Assembly: GCA_900102235.1 (NCBI GenBank) | Contig: FMVL01000004.1 | Span: 197,745-261,744, forward strand | Direction: 5' to 3' | DNA: 64,000 nt | Source: Lachnospiraceae bacterium XBB2008 | GTDB taxonomy: Bacteria > Bacillota > Clostridia > Lachnospirales > Lachnospiraceae | Shown: positions 25,528-34,680 of the stretch, in pieces | How the letters are laid out: every line of letters begins with the position of its first letter | Position numbering within the stretch: the stretch's first letter is position 1 | Notes under the pieces: model-generated | The model's input: only the letters and a program-made list of their open reading frames with translations | Database searches by the model: none | Told to the model about the DNA's origin: nothing | Program-made: the position numbers and the translations under genes

Positions 25528-26735
25528 TTATCTATCCCCTGTTCTTCGCAAAGCGCCAGGAAGTTCTTCAGATACGGTTCGTATCCGAATTCTCTTGCGC
25601 GCTCCTTTGCCTTTGCCTTGTAGCTGTCAAGTTTGTCCTGATCTCTTAAGAGGCTTAAGATGACCGATGCAAGGTTGAAATGCTCCTCGGTGATGTGAGC
25701 ATAATCCAGATCCTTTTCATAAGTCATCGGCGGTGTCAGTATACCATAATCTCCGTAGATCGCATCGATGGCTTTATCCTGTTCCATCTGCTCAAAGATC
25801 TCGTTACACTCCTGTGTGTTGCCGTCCTTGAGAAGGATCTCTGCAGGGCCCGAAGAACAGTTGGTCGCAACCGGCACAAGACCGAGCGCCATGCCCTCCA
25901 CGAGGACATTCGGGAAGCCCTCTATCCTGGACGTCGACCAGATGATCTCACCGTGCTTGAGATACTTGAAAGGATTATCCTGCATGCCTGCAAAGATCAC
26001 GAAATCTTCGATCCCGAGTCTTCTGGTCATGCGTCTGTATATGTCGTAAGTACCGGATCCGAGTATCAGAAGTCTCGCCTCGGGGATACTCAACTGGATC
26101 AGTTTGAAGGTCTTGATCATATGCCAGAACATCTTGTGATCGTCGTCACGTCCCATGCACATCAGATACCTCATCCTGATCCCGTATTCGTCCTTTTCGG
26201 GGAGAGGCTCATCGGGCTCGCCCTTTTCCGATTCGGCGATTATCTCATCGGAGTCGTAGAGATTATAAAGGACTGTCGCATTGCCTCCGATCACTTCCGC
26301 GATCTCTTTTGAACAGCAGATGATCCTGTCGGCTTTAAGTCTGTAGAGCCTGTTATACCAGGTGTAGGTCACGTCCAGATAACTGTGGATGCTGACCCAT
26401 GTAGTGCCAAAGCCGGTCGTCAGGCAGTTGACGATATTGGCGGTACCTCCGTGACTGTATGCGATGTCGGGCTGCAGTTTTTTCTTGAGGTTCTTAAGCT
26501 TCGCCCTGCGCCTCAAGATGTTGATCAGCTTGAAGATCTTCAGTTCGGACGACGGGACTTTCAGGTTGACGATGTTTAAGCCTTCGACATCATATCCGAT
26601 CTCGGAATCGTCGAATATCGCCACGGTCACGTCAAACTTATCCGCAAGGATCTTTGCGGAGCGCACGACCACGCGTTCCTGTCCTCCCTGATGAAGTGTC
26701 GGTACTATCAGCAGAAGTTTCTTTTTATCATTCAT
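25524..26735 (-). CDS. Glycosyltransferase family 4 (copy 2)
   Basis: 403 residues, GT-B fold. HQGGQERVVVRSAKIL at the N-terminus and STSRIEGFPNVLVEGMALGL at the C-terminus mark family 4. A region of about 15 charged residues near 184-200 is a surface loop. ATG at 26735 is used, with GAGGG upstream; an in-frame GTG at 26744 is less likely. It overlaps the previous gene by 8 nt and the next by 4 nt, as part of a tight run. Confidence 0.9.
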   Translation of the reverse strand: MNDKKKLLLIVPTLHQGGQERVVVRSAKILADKFDVTVAIFDDSEIGYDVEGLNIVNLKVPSSELKIFKLINILRRRAKLKNLKKKLQPDIAYSHGGTANIVNCLTTGFGTTWVSIHSYLDVTYTWYNRLYRLKADRIICCSKEIAEVIGGNATVLYNLYDSDEIIAESEKGEPDEPLPEKDEYGIRMRYLMCMGRDDDHKMFWHMIKTFKLIQLSIPEARLLILGSGTYDIYRRMTRRLGIEDFVIFAGMQDNPFKYLKHGEIIWSTSRIEGFPNVLVEGMALGLVPVATNCSSGPAEILLKDGNTQECNEIFEQMEQDKAIDAIYGDYGILTPPMTYEKDLDYAHITEEHFNLASVILSLLRDQDKLDSYKAKAKERAREFGYEPYLKNFLALCEEQGIDK

Positions 26736-28200
26736 GTTGTTCACCCTCTGTACTGTTCCCAGGTATAACGCCGTTTGTCCTGACGTCGGTGTTTCTCACC
26801 GTCAGCATCAGGAGCATGCTGATATAAAACAGCGGCATGTTGTAGATCATATATCGTGTCTGGCAAAAGATGACAGACGATACAATCGCAATGTTTAAAA
26901 GTGACGACACAAGCGTCATGATCCCGAGGACCGATATGTCATCAACGCGTGTCCTGATGCATCTGACGATCAGGATCGCGATGTAGATAAGCCACATGAA
27001 AAGCCCGACCTTATAAAGTATGCCCGATGCTCTGGCCGTGGTATTGGCGAGGCCCTGAACGTAATCCGCGATCCAGAGCTTCGCTATCCTGCCGTACTCG
27101 AGCGGACGGACGGACTTGATGATCGCCCCGGTGATCTCATCCGTGATCTGCGCCTGAAGGACAGCGTTGTCGCCGCTTGAAGCATGCGCATACTGCTCGA
27201 TCATCTCCCACATGTGATCGATCTGAATCATGTCGTAATGCTCCGCAAAATGATCACCGAGAGCAAACAGTCCGTCGGGAGCATCATGCATCATGCTACC
27301 TTCTGAATCGCATACATCATATATCTCTTCGAACAGAGCGCGTATCCCGGGATCTTCTATAGCTTCCGCGTACTCTCTTTCCGCAGTATAGAAGACCACT
27401 GTGGCCATGAATCTGTTGTCGTTAAAGTGCCGTACCGCTTCACCATTCACGCGCATGTGGTAGATGCTCTCGATGCCGTGGTTAAGGAGCAGGACTGAGG
27501 CTGCGACTATGACCACGGGAAGGACAAGACCGGTAAAGATTCCGGGCTTGCGGACGGGTTCGGTGCCCTCCTGCCGGTCTGTTGTCGGACTGTCAGTAAT
27601 CCGTCGATCTGACTTCCGTCGTACGAAAGCCACCACACACCCTACTACGAGCAGTATCAGCGTCAGGTACATCTGCTTGCGCGTCGAGATCAGTATCAGC
27701 GAAACGAATGCTGAGGCGATCAGCATGCTCTTTTTACCTGAAAGAATATAGTCAAGCAGGTATCTGAAAAAGAGCAGGAAACCTGCCACGCAGATCCCCT
27801 CCGAAAGTATGCTGTTCGAATACATCGAAGCGCGTCCTGCCGCAAAACGGCACAGCGCGGATACACCCAGGCATATGAGAAGCGAAAGGTATACCGCGTA
27901 TGGTTTTAAGCTAAAGGTTCGCCGCAGGTACAGCACGAGCGAGCACGTCGCTGCGGCCGCCAGGATGCTCTGAAGGCATACGCAGATGAAAAGGTATCTC
28001 TCCTCTCCGAACACCACGCGATGGAACGCCAGGAACATCGGATAAAAGGGTTCTCTGGACAGATCCATGTTGATATATGTCGGCGTGTCCGCGCCTATCA
28101 CGGCTCCGTCGAAGAAAGCGAAGAAGCCGTAGAAAGCGAATGCGATCAGGATGACCGGCCAAATATGGGCGGTTTTTGTTTTAGTGTTAAGATCCGGCAT
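26728..28200 (-). CDS. Polytopic GT-C-like membrane protein of unknown specificity
   Basis: About 490 residues. A short N-terminus leads into a first membrane segment, then an outer loop GADTPTYINMDLSREPFYP with acidic residues, followed by many membrane segments, an outer soluble region (about 255-390) and a further membrane block. The layout resembles GT39/ArnT-like GT-C enzymes but no named family is recognised with confidence. The Met at 28200 is used because a longer frame enters the upstream gene; spacing there is 2 nt. A Ser/Thr/Glu-rich loop follows about residue 200. Confidence 0.65.
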   Translation of the reverse strand: MPDLNTKTKTAHIWPVILIAFAFYGFFAFFDGAVIGADTPTYINMDLSREPFYPMFLAFHRVVFGEERYLFICVCLQSILAAAATCSLVLYLRRTFSLKPYAVYLSLLICLGVSALCRFAAGRASMYSNSILSEGICVAGFLLFFRYLLDYILSGKKSMLIASAFVSLILISTRKQMYLTLILLVVGCVVAFVRRKSDRRITDSPTTDRQEGTEPVRKPGIFTGLVLPVVIVAASVLLLNHGIESIYHMRVNGEAVRHFNDNRFMATVVFYTAEREYAEAIEDPGIRALFEEIYDVCDSEGSMMHDAPDGLFALGDHFAEHYDMIQIDHMWEMIEQYAHASSGDNAVLQAQITDEITGAIIKSVRPLEYGRIAKLWIADYVQGLANTTARASGILYKVGLFMWLIYIAILIVRCIRTRVDDISVLGIMTLVSSLLNIAIVSSVIFCQTRYMIYNMPLFYISMLLMLTVRNTDVRTNGVIPGNSTEGEQHE

Positions 28201-28202
28201 AG

Positions 28203-28964
28203 TCAAAAATCGATCCGGGCATTCATGAACTCGTTTAAATATTCCTTGAAATCCTTGCACTCGTCGTCTATCGAGACGATCATCTCCCTGTACTTTTCAC
28301 GGACGAGCGAGACATAGTTATCATGGTTATCATATCCTTCCTCGCACCATCCGAAGGGGTGTGTCAGGATCTGGACCTTCTTATGGTTTAAGATGTTCTC
28401 ACGCGTGGGATATCCGTATCTCCAGATGTGGTTTGCATCGGACATGTACTTCACATCGAGCACGGTATCGTCGGTCACGCCTTCCGCAAAAGTGAAGAAA
28501 TCATCCTGGTAGGCATTCAGCACTCCGGGGTATTTGAAGTTCGCCGCAAGAGCAGCTGCAGGAGGTCTGTGGATGCTGAACTGGTTGACTTCGAAACCGA
28601 GCATGTATGACATGATCTCAAGCTGTTTCGGGATCTGCTCACGGATGACTTCCATATCGGTCTCGCCGTCAAGCGCAAAGTGAAGGCCTATCGTGTGGCC
28701 GTTGTCTCGCATCCTGTATATGCGGTCCTTCGTCGTACGCGAGAAGGGATTGTAGCTGTTGTTCGTAAACTGGAAAAACCATGTGCTGCAAAAGTCCATC
28801 TCTGTCTCAACAAGAGACATCTTATATGACCTCTCCACGCTGTATTCCACATCGTGACGCATGATCACGAACTCGTCCGAGCCGAGTGCCTCGGGGTATT
28901 TTTTGGCGCGGCCGCTGTCCTTGACCGCCTGTATGATCTCTCTGTAATCGTCGTATGAAAACAT
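28203..28964 (-). CDS. Polysaccharide-deacetylase-like protein
   Basis: 253 residues, no signal peptide. VIMRHDVEYSVERS and NGHTIGLHFALD resemble the metal-binding and catalytic strands of a NodB-like barrel, with a further ILTHPFGW segment near the C-terminus. It is distant from classical NodB deacetylases and the usual TFDD and HSxxH motifs are altered. AGAGGA precedes the ATG. Next to a ChbG-like deacetylase, a role in trimming N-acetyl groups from an intracellular lipid-linked glycan is reasonable but unproven. Confidence 0.6.
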   Translation of the reverse strand: MFSYDDYREIIQAVKDSGRAKKYPEALGSDEFVIMRHDVEYSVERSYKMSLVETEMDFCSTWFFQFTNNSYNPFSRTTKDRIYRMRDNGHTIGLHFALDGETDMEVIREQIPKQLEIMSYMLGFEVNQFSIHRPPAAALAANFKYPGVLNAYQDDFFTFAEGVTDDTVLDVKYMSDANHIWRYGYPTRENILNHKKVQILTHPFGWCEEGYDNHDNYVSLVREKYREMIVSIDDECKDFKEYLNEFMNARIDF

Positions 28965-28978
28965 GTACGGTTTCCTCT

Positions 28979-29980
28979 CTAAAATAGATTTTTGAGCATT
29001 GCATGGAATGCGCGCGCTGTTTCGGCTTCCAGCGCTCTGTTATCTGACAGGTAAAAATCTTCTGCAGATTCGCGCGGTATCTCGTCCGTCACTTCGCTTT
29101 CGAGCATGCTTCCGGGATGGATGTTGAGTTCCAGATCGTACCCCTTCTTCTCACATACTTTGAGCATGTGCGGCATTACCCTGTCGATGCGGTCCATGTC
29201 CATATGTCCGGTCATGACAAGTCCCCAGAGGTATGCGGGTTTCTGCCCGTGATCTCTGATGTATCTCTCGGCTTTTGGAGCAAGGATCGCGAGGATCCGG
29301 TTCTTGATCAGGCCGATCAGTTTTACTCCGCCGCGTCCGAACCCGAGGGTTCTGATGAAAGGCCAGAGCGGTTCATGCGCTGTGCGGATGTGGTCGAATT
29401 CCAGGTTGTTTTTATCTAAAAGATAAGTTAGCGCTTTCCAGACGATCGGGATCAGATGCGCGTGCTGGTGCGAGTCGATCCTGTAGGTCTGGGGTTCGTG
29501 TTTTATACCTGATTCTGATGCGATGGTCTGAGCTTCATAAATGAAATCAAACCCTCTTCGAAGCTGGCATGCGATCTCGGTTTTCAACTGTTCCAAGACT
29601 TCTTTGTAACGCATCCGGTTGCCGTTTAAGTCGCGGACCGGAAGGTGGAGCGAAAGCAGAAATAAGCTTTTCCAGGTCCAGGGGATCAGGTCGCCGCCGG
29701 CATCTTCGTTCCTTCTCTTCCCGGCCGGATCGGGTTCTGCCGTTCCGATCAGTCTGCCCTCAACGAGGTCCAGATGCACAGTGATATACGGCAGGCGTTT
29801 CATTTCTGGGATCGCGCTCATGAACATGTCATGATACTTTTCGTGATCCTTCATGTTCGTGATCACGCTGATGCCGTCCAGGTGTCCTTTTTTCACCAGT
29901 TCCAGGATATCCCGGCTCGTATTGTATGATTCCCCGTAGTCGTCCGACTGCAGGAATATATTGGTTTCTCCGATCTTCAT
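28979..29980 (-). CDS. ChbG/YdjC-family carbohydrate deacetylase
   Basis: 333 residues. QSDDYGES at 11-18 gives the paired metal-binding aspartates (Asp13, Asp14), VHLDLVEGR supplies His69, and DSHQHAHLIP the further metal site, all hallmarks of the YdjC family, which removes N-acetyl groups from sugars such as chitobiose or glycolipid GlcNAc. No export signal, so it acts in the cytoplasm. It sits 14 nt before the NodB-like gene, making a pair of probable deacetylases. Confidence 0.85.
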   Translation of the reverse strand: MKIGETNIFLQSDDYGESYNTSRDILELVKKGHLDGISVITNMKDHEKYHDMFMSAIPEMKRLPYITVHLDLVEGRLIGTAEPDPAGKRRNEDAGGDLIPWTWKSLFLLSLHLPVRDLNGNRMRYKEVLEQLKTEIACQLRRGFDFIYEAQTIASESGIKHEPQTYRIDSHQHAHLIPIVWKALTYLLDKNNLEFDHIRTAHEPLWPFIRTLGFGRGGVKLIGLIKNRILAILAPKAERYIRDHGQKPAYLWGLVMTGHMDMDRIDRVMPHMLKVCEKKGYDLELNIHPGSMLESEVTDEIPRESAEDFYLSDNRALEAETARAFHAMLKNLF

Positions 29981-30023
29981 AGATCCGACCTCGCGCGGTT
30001 CGTCGTTTGGCTTGTCATGCGGT

Positions 30024-31010
30024 TCATCGCTCGTCTTTTCTGCGGCACTCGCGAAGGACTACCGAGTCTACGATGTATCTGGGACGATGCTTTGTCTCCA
30101 TGTAGGTCTTGCCGAGATACTCACCCATGACGCCAAGGCTTACCAGGATCACGCCTCCTAAAACGAGCGTCACGATGAGGGTTGTGGTGTAACCCTGGAC
30201 TGCGTTGCCGTTTGCCCAGTCAACTATCGAGAAGATGACCATCACGATAGCTGCGATAACGGTGATGAATCCGATGACTCCTATCATGCGTAAGGGTCTT
30301 ATGCTCGAAGAAGTAATGCCGTCAAGCGCGAGCGTCATCATCTTGCCAAATGTGTATTTGGATCTGCCGGCCTCACGTTCTTTTACATCGAAATAAACGA
30401 CATCGGAAGCGAGTCCCATGGAGGGGATCAGTCCGCGAAGGAACAGGCTGCTCTCATCATATTCGGAGAGCGCATCGAGCGCTTTGGCGGACATAAGGCG
30501 ATAGTCGGCGGAGTTGGCGAGCGCCCCACTCCCAAGCGCATGCATGAGTTTGTAATAGATCGTTGCGGTCGCTTTTTTGAATAATCCGTCGGTCTTGCGG
30601 TCGTTACGAACGCCGTAAACAACTTCGGCGCCGGCCATGTATGCATCGAGGAATCTGTCCAGAGCATCGATGTCCTGCTGGAGATCCGCGTCGATCGTGA
30701 CAACCGCATCGGCGTAGAATCTCGCCTCCATCATACCGGCAAGTATCGCGCTCTGATGACCGTAATTACCGGCAAAAGAAAGGACACCGTAGAATGAATC
30801 CATCTTCGCAAGACCGTGCAGAAGCTTAAGCGTTGCATCGGTGCTTCCGTCGTTTACGAAGAGAACCTTGCTGTCATAAGCTATGCTTCCGGCATCCATA
30901 AGGCGGGTCATTTTTTTTCTGAGGATAGCGGCTGTTTTCTCTATGACTTCTTCCTCGTTATAACAAGGCACTACCAGATAAAGAGTTGGAATCTGTAATC
31001 GTTTTGTCAT
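30024..31010 (-). CDS. GtrB-like glycosyltransferase 2 with C-terminal membrane segments
   Basis: 328 residues. The N-terminus has LYLVVPCYNEEEVI, VTIDADLQQD as metal-binding motif and NYGHQSAILAGM, all typical of bactoprenol glucosyltransferases; two membrane segments occupy about 240-300, and GEYLGKTYMETKHRPRYI ends the protein as in GtrB. It would charge polyprenyl phosphate with a sugar for one of the GT-C proteins. The ATG overlaps the preceding GT2 stop by 4 nt and has AGGGA upstream. Confidence 0.9.
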   Translation of the reverse strand: MTKRLQIPTLYLVVPCYNEEEVIEKTAAILRKKMTRLMDAGSIAYDSKVLFVNDGSTDATLKLLHGLAKMDSFYGVLSFAGNYGHQSAILAGMMEARFYADAVVTIDADLQQDIDALDRFLDAYMAGAEVVYGVRNDRKTDGLFKKATATIYYKLMHALGSGALANSADYRLMSAKALDALSEYDESSLFLRGLIPSMGLASDVVYFDVKEREAGRSKYTFGKMMTLALDGITSSSIRPLRMIGVIGFITVIAAIVMVIFSIVDWANGNAVQGYTTTLIVTLVLGGVILVSLGVMGEYLGKTYMETKHRPRYIVDSVVLRECRRKDER

Positions 31011-31915
31011 CGTTTTTTCCCTGATCCGATCTTATATTTGATATACGAAACAAACAGCAGGAATCTGTTGGCCTGTTCAACTGTCCAAAGCAAAAACAAG
31101 CCTATGCGCGGATAATACTTTTTGCACAGATACCTGGCGGAGTTGTACTGATCCCGTGTCAGCGAGATCTTCTGTTTAAGCGTCATCGATTTATTGTCGG
31201 GCAAATGATGATCGTGATAGTAACACAGATCCTCCGCAAATAACGTGATATAACCTTTATCCCTGCATCTGATCCCCAGCGAGGTTTCCTCATAATACAG
31301 GAATATGTTTTCATCGAAAAAACCTATATCCGACAGGCATTTTACTGAAGCCAGGAAAAAGCATCCCGTCACACATCCAACCTTCAGCAGGCCGGGAGAC
31401 ACCTCGTTCCTTTCCGGTTTTTTGGAGTATCGTCTCGGCTGCAGAAAAAGGTGATCTGCAAGTTCCGTTACCGTCGGAATGCTCCAGGTGGACCATGCCG
31501 GGCTGCAGTCGCCGTCCCTGCCAACTATACGGGCTCCTATGATGCCGTATTCATCTTTGGACCGAAGACGGTCAGCCATAACGGGGATGATATCCCCATC
31601 CGGAAAATACACATCAGGATTGACGATCGCAACCATGTCGGCCGAGTATTTATCGATCGCATAACGGATGCCGAAATTGTTGCCGGCGCCGTATCCTCCG
31701 TTCGACCCGGTCTGCAATACATCCACCTCGTCATTTGCTCCATAGGCGTCCATGAGTCTTGAATATGAATCATCAGTGGAACAGTTATCCACGATGATCA
31801 TCCAGCAGCCGAGATCAAACGATAGTATCCGATCGACACATCTGCGTGTATCATCACCTGAATTATAGTTTAAAACAATGACAGCTAATCTGTCTAAACC
31901 ATTCATATCATTCAT
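31007..31915 (-). CDS. Glycosyltransferase family 2 (rhamnosyltransferase-like)
   Basis: 302 residues, soluble GT-A fold: LAVIVLNYNSGDD at the start, IIVDNCSTDDS, VAIVNPDVYF as the metal motif and a C-terminal amphipathic end. These features match the WbbL/RfbF-like group that often uses dTDP-rhamnose. ATG at 31915 with GGAGAA upstream is used; a second in-frame ATG at 31906 is possible. It overlaps both neighbours. Confidence 0.87.
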   Translation of the reverse strand: MNDMNGLDRLAVIVLNYNSGDDTRRCVDRILSFDLGCWMIIVDNCSTDDSYSRLMDAYGANDEVDVLQTGSNGGYGAGNNFGIRYAIDKYSADMVAIVNPDVYFPDGDIIPVMADRLRSKDEYGIIGARIVGRDGDCSPAWSTWSIPTVTELADHLFLQPRRYSKKPERNEVSPGLLKVGCVTGCFFLASVKCLSDIGFFDENIFLYYEETSLGIRCRDKGYITLFAEDLCYYHDHHLPDNKSMTLKQKISLTRDQYNSARYLCKKYYPRIGLFLLWTVEQANRFLLFVSYIKYKIGSGKKR

Positions 31916-33029
31916 GCCATTCTCCGGATATCAGATCATCCAGATTCTTAACATACTTTTCAATGGAAAAATCCTCAGCCCTTGAGTGCGCGGCTTCGGC
32001 GATAACATTACGCTCCCCGGATGTCATGCGGGATACGGACAATAATGTTGCTGACAACTGATCGGGATTTCCTTTTTCAACCAGGAAGCCGTTCACCTTA
32101 TCCGTGATTATCTCAGGGATCGCGCCGCTTTGCGCACAGATGCATATTAGGCCCTTGGACATGGCTTCTATGATAGCGATACCAAAGCCCTCTTCCCATC
32201 TCGGCATATGGATAAATACATCCGACCCGGAAAGGAGCTCGGGGACATCATCTCTGCTTCCCAGAAACTCTACTTTATCCTGAAGGTTCAGGTCCCGTGA
32301 AAGGTTCTCCAGTTTCTCCCTGTAAGGCCCGTCTCCGACTATGCGGAAATGATACCTGAAGTCCGGCATTTTGCTTAAGGTCATCAGTACATCCTGAACT
32401 CCTTTTTCGGGGATCAGGCGACCTACGAAGATGAGGTTCAGTTCATCGTTTGAAGAAGCGGAAACTTCATCGGATACAGAGGCCTTATCCTTCATGGGGA
32501 ACCGGCTGAGATCCGTTCCATTGTATATGAGCCGGATCTTTTCCGCAGGGGTATCAAATACTTCCAGCAGGCTTTGGCGGACCGACTTGGAGATCGCGAT
32601 CACGTCGTCCGCTCGTGACAGCGATGCCTTAAGGACGGCTTTTCTGAGCCAGAGTCTCTTTTTCTCGGAGCTTCTGAGCATATCGACCGCGTTGAGTTCC
32701 GCATAGGCGATGGTTCTGATGCTCTTAATGGTCTTATGCGCATACATAAGGCATAGATGCGACATCGGGGCCTCGTGCAGCGCCATCAGGACATCAGCTT
32801 TTTCCTCGCGGACGACCTGCATCACCTTATGGATAGTTGCGAAGATGTTGCGTCTGGATGCATGGAGATTGATGACTCTGATCCCCAGTTTTTCCATCTG
32901 AGAATCCACGTAGCCGTCACCCCAGAGGATCAGTACCAGATTATCATGCTTCGAATACAGAGCGTAATCTCTGCATCTGGTCTCTATTCCGCCTATGTGG
33001 CCGGCGGTAAGCAAAGTAATGACTTTCAT
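31908..33029 (-). CDS. Glycosyltransferase family 4 (copy 3)
   Basis: 373 residues, GT-B fold. Motifs: AGHIGGIETRCRDYAL at the N-terminus, LIFVGRLIPEKGVQDVL in the linker and MPRWEEGFGIAIIEAMSKG as donor-site helix. ATG at 33029 has GGAG upstream; an in-frame ATG at 33050 only adds MPPGDDR and is less likely. It ends 8 nt inside the GT2 gene and starts 31 nt after the polymerase-like gene. Confidence 0.9.
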   Translation of the reverse strand: MKVITLLTAGHIGGIETRCRDYALYSKHDNLVLILWGDGYVDSQMEKLGIRVINLHASRRNIFATIHKVMQVVREEKADVLMALHEAPMSHLCLMYAHKTIKSIRTIAYAELNAVDMLRSSEKKRLWLRKAVLKASLSRADDVIAISKSVRQSLLEVFDTPAEKIRLIYNGTDLSRFPMKDKASVSDEVSASSNDELNLIFVGRLIPEKGVQDVLMTLSKMPDFRYHFRIVGDGPYREKLENLSRDLNLQDKVEFLGSRDDVPELLSGSDVFIHMPRWEEGFGIAIIEAMSKGLICICAQSGAIPEIITDKVNGFLVEKGNPDQLSATLLSVSRMTSGERNVIAEAAHSRAEDFSIEKYVKNLDDLISGEWHE

Positions 33030-33060
33030 GCGATCATCTCCGGGAGGCATCCGGTTGCTC

Positions 33061-34680
33061 TCATCCTGCCTCAGGGTTCGTTTGTATCTTCGCTATCACT
33101 GTCTGTATCGATATACATATCAGAGTCGTAAATATCTCAAACCACACTCCGATACTGACGGCTTTCTTATTGTACTCCGGGACGGCAGCGTCGGCATCAT
33201 ACTTATACATCGGCGTATTCTCGTCAGTGTATCGCACGACCATGTCACCGCTAGATCTGATGTCGTCTATCTCCGCCTGCGTAAGATACAGCGGCTCAAG
33301 TCCCAGCGTATCACCGGCCTCGTCTTCCTGTGTGTCCATGTAAAGCGCCTGCGGTTTATCAGTCAGCACAAGGAATGCTCCGGCAGCGATCACGCCGGCA
33401 AGCAAGCCTGCCGCGATGGCCACGACGGTGCCCCGGGTGGCATGGGTGGTGTCAGGCACCGTTACAGAATTGTTACGGGAATCGTCATTTTGTAATACTT
33501 TTGTAATGGTGCCTGACACCATCTCATACAGCGCCGCGCCCATAAATACGAAAGTGATATTCTTAAAGCCCGCGTTATACAAAAACGGCTCCCATACACC
33601 TGCGAAAAGGACCGCCATGAGTACGGCGAGCTCCGCCATGTATCCGCGCTTAAGTGCATGTCTCACGTAAAGAAACGTGATAACAGTCACGGTCGCGAAA
33701 GCCGCTATTCCAAGCTGAAGCAGCAGATACAGATGAGCCATATCCAGTCCGTAAGCCTTAAAAAGCGGATCCGGGTTATTCAGTCTGATGCCAAATAACG
33801 AGAGTGAATTATTGGACCAGAAGTACCCGGCTATGGACAGCCTCGTATTGAATACCGAATTGTCCAGCCTGTCGAAAAGCCCATCTGGCAGAATGAACGG
33901 AAATGCTATCGCGATGAATACAGCGACCGGGTAGGCAGCGAAGCATACGATCTTCTCAAAGATGCCCGGCGAACGTCTTAAGTAAAACCACAGGTTCACA
34001 CACAGGTAAACGAGTGAGACCAGGACGCCCGTACGGCTTCCCGAATACATGAATACGTACAGGTTCAATCCAACGAGCAGGGCCGACACCAGGATGATGG
34101 TCAGAGCCTCCCGCGTTTGTAATATTTTTGTAATGGTGCCAGGCACCGTTACAGAATTGTTACGGCTCGTGATATAGAAGCCGATCAGCATTGTAAGCAG
34201 CAGCACGTTCATGTGCAGGGTGTTAGGATGCGCATAGCCGAGCGAATGTCTGAACATCACGCCCATCGCGCCGCGGTCCTGCGGATAAAAGAGCTCCGGA
34301 AGCAGTCCGAACGCTCCGGTAAAGATCCGGAATCCTATGCAAAGCCCTGCCGTGACCATGCCGCAGAGGATGACCTTTTGCTTTTCCACGCCCTTCATGC
34401 CGAGGAGCGTCACGAAGCATATGAGAAGCCCTTTTTCACCGGTATGAAGATATACGATCCCCGCGATCAGGAGCAGTCCCAAAGCGATGCCGTACTCCGG
34501 GATGGTGTGCTTCGTCACGATCATATGCGCCGCAAAAAGAAGCATTGCCACCACATAGATCGCATTGAGCACGAACTGTCCCTCATACAGTCCGATCGCA
34601 CGCGCGCCGATCATCAGGACGAAATATATCAGATAGAGTAACTCTCCGATCCGTTGTCTGCCGTCAGATCTTTCCATCAT
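33061..34680 (-). CDS. Wzy/O-antigen-ligase-like polymerase carrying in-frame palindromic inserts
   Basis: 539 residues with about twelve membrane segments and a large outer loop, as in Wzy polymerases and WaaL-like ligases. MYSGSRTGVLVSLVYL in the middle matches the conserved SRxxxL pattern before the big loop. Two loops contain near-identical short peptides (RNNSVTVPGTITKILQ and SRNNSVTVPDT) that are translations of a palindromic repeat element inserted in frame. A Tyr/Asp-rich outer tail ends in one more membrane segment. ATGs at 34680 and 34677 are both possible behind GAGGT. Probable polymerase for the chain built by the surrounding glycosyltransferases. Confidence 0.78.
   Translation of the reverse strand: MMERSDGRQRIGELLYLIYFVLMIGARAIGLYEGQFVLNAIYVVAMLLFAAHMIVTKHTIPEYGIALGLLLIAGIVYLHTGEKGLLICFVTLLGMKGVEKQKVILCGMVTAGLCIGFRIFTGAFGLLPELFYPQDRGAMGVMFRHSLGYAHPNTLHMNVLLLTMLIGFYITSRNNSVTVPGTITKILQTREALTIILVSALLVGLNLYVFMYSGSRTGVLVSLVYLCVNLWFYLRRSPGIFEKIVCFAAYPVAVFIAIAFPFILPDGLFDRLDNSVFNTRLSIAGYFWSNNSLSLFGIRLNNPDPLFKAYGLDMAHLYLLLQLGIAAFATVTVITFLYVRHALKRGYMAELAVLMAVLFAGVWEPFLYNAGFKNITFVFMGAALYEMVSGTITKVLQNDDSRNNSVTVPDTTHATRGTVVAIAAGLLAGVIAAGAFLVLTDKPQALYMDTQEDEAGDTLGLEPLYLTQAEIDDIRSSGDMVVRYTDENTPMYKYDADAAVPEYNKKAVSIGVWFEIFTTLICISIQTVIAKIQTNPEAG
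33448..33520. repeat. Palindromic repeat element, paired-core form (in Wzy-like gene)
   Basis: 73 bp bounded by exact 13-bp inverted copies, GGTGTCAGGCACC at 33448-33460 and GGTGCCTGACACC at 33508-33520. Internal 16-nt arms next to each core are also imperfectly inverted, so the whole folds into a hairpin. It has no stop codons in the host frame. Confidence 0.85.
34119..34163. repeat. Palindromic repeat element, single-core form (in Wzy-like gene)
   Basis: 45 bp: left arm 34119-34134, core GGTGCCAGGCACC 34135-34147, right arm 34148-34163. The arms are imperfect inverted copies. The length is a multiple of three and the host frame stays open. Confidence 0.85.
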
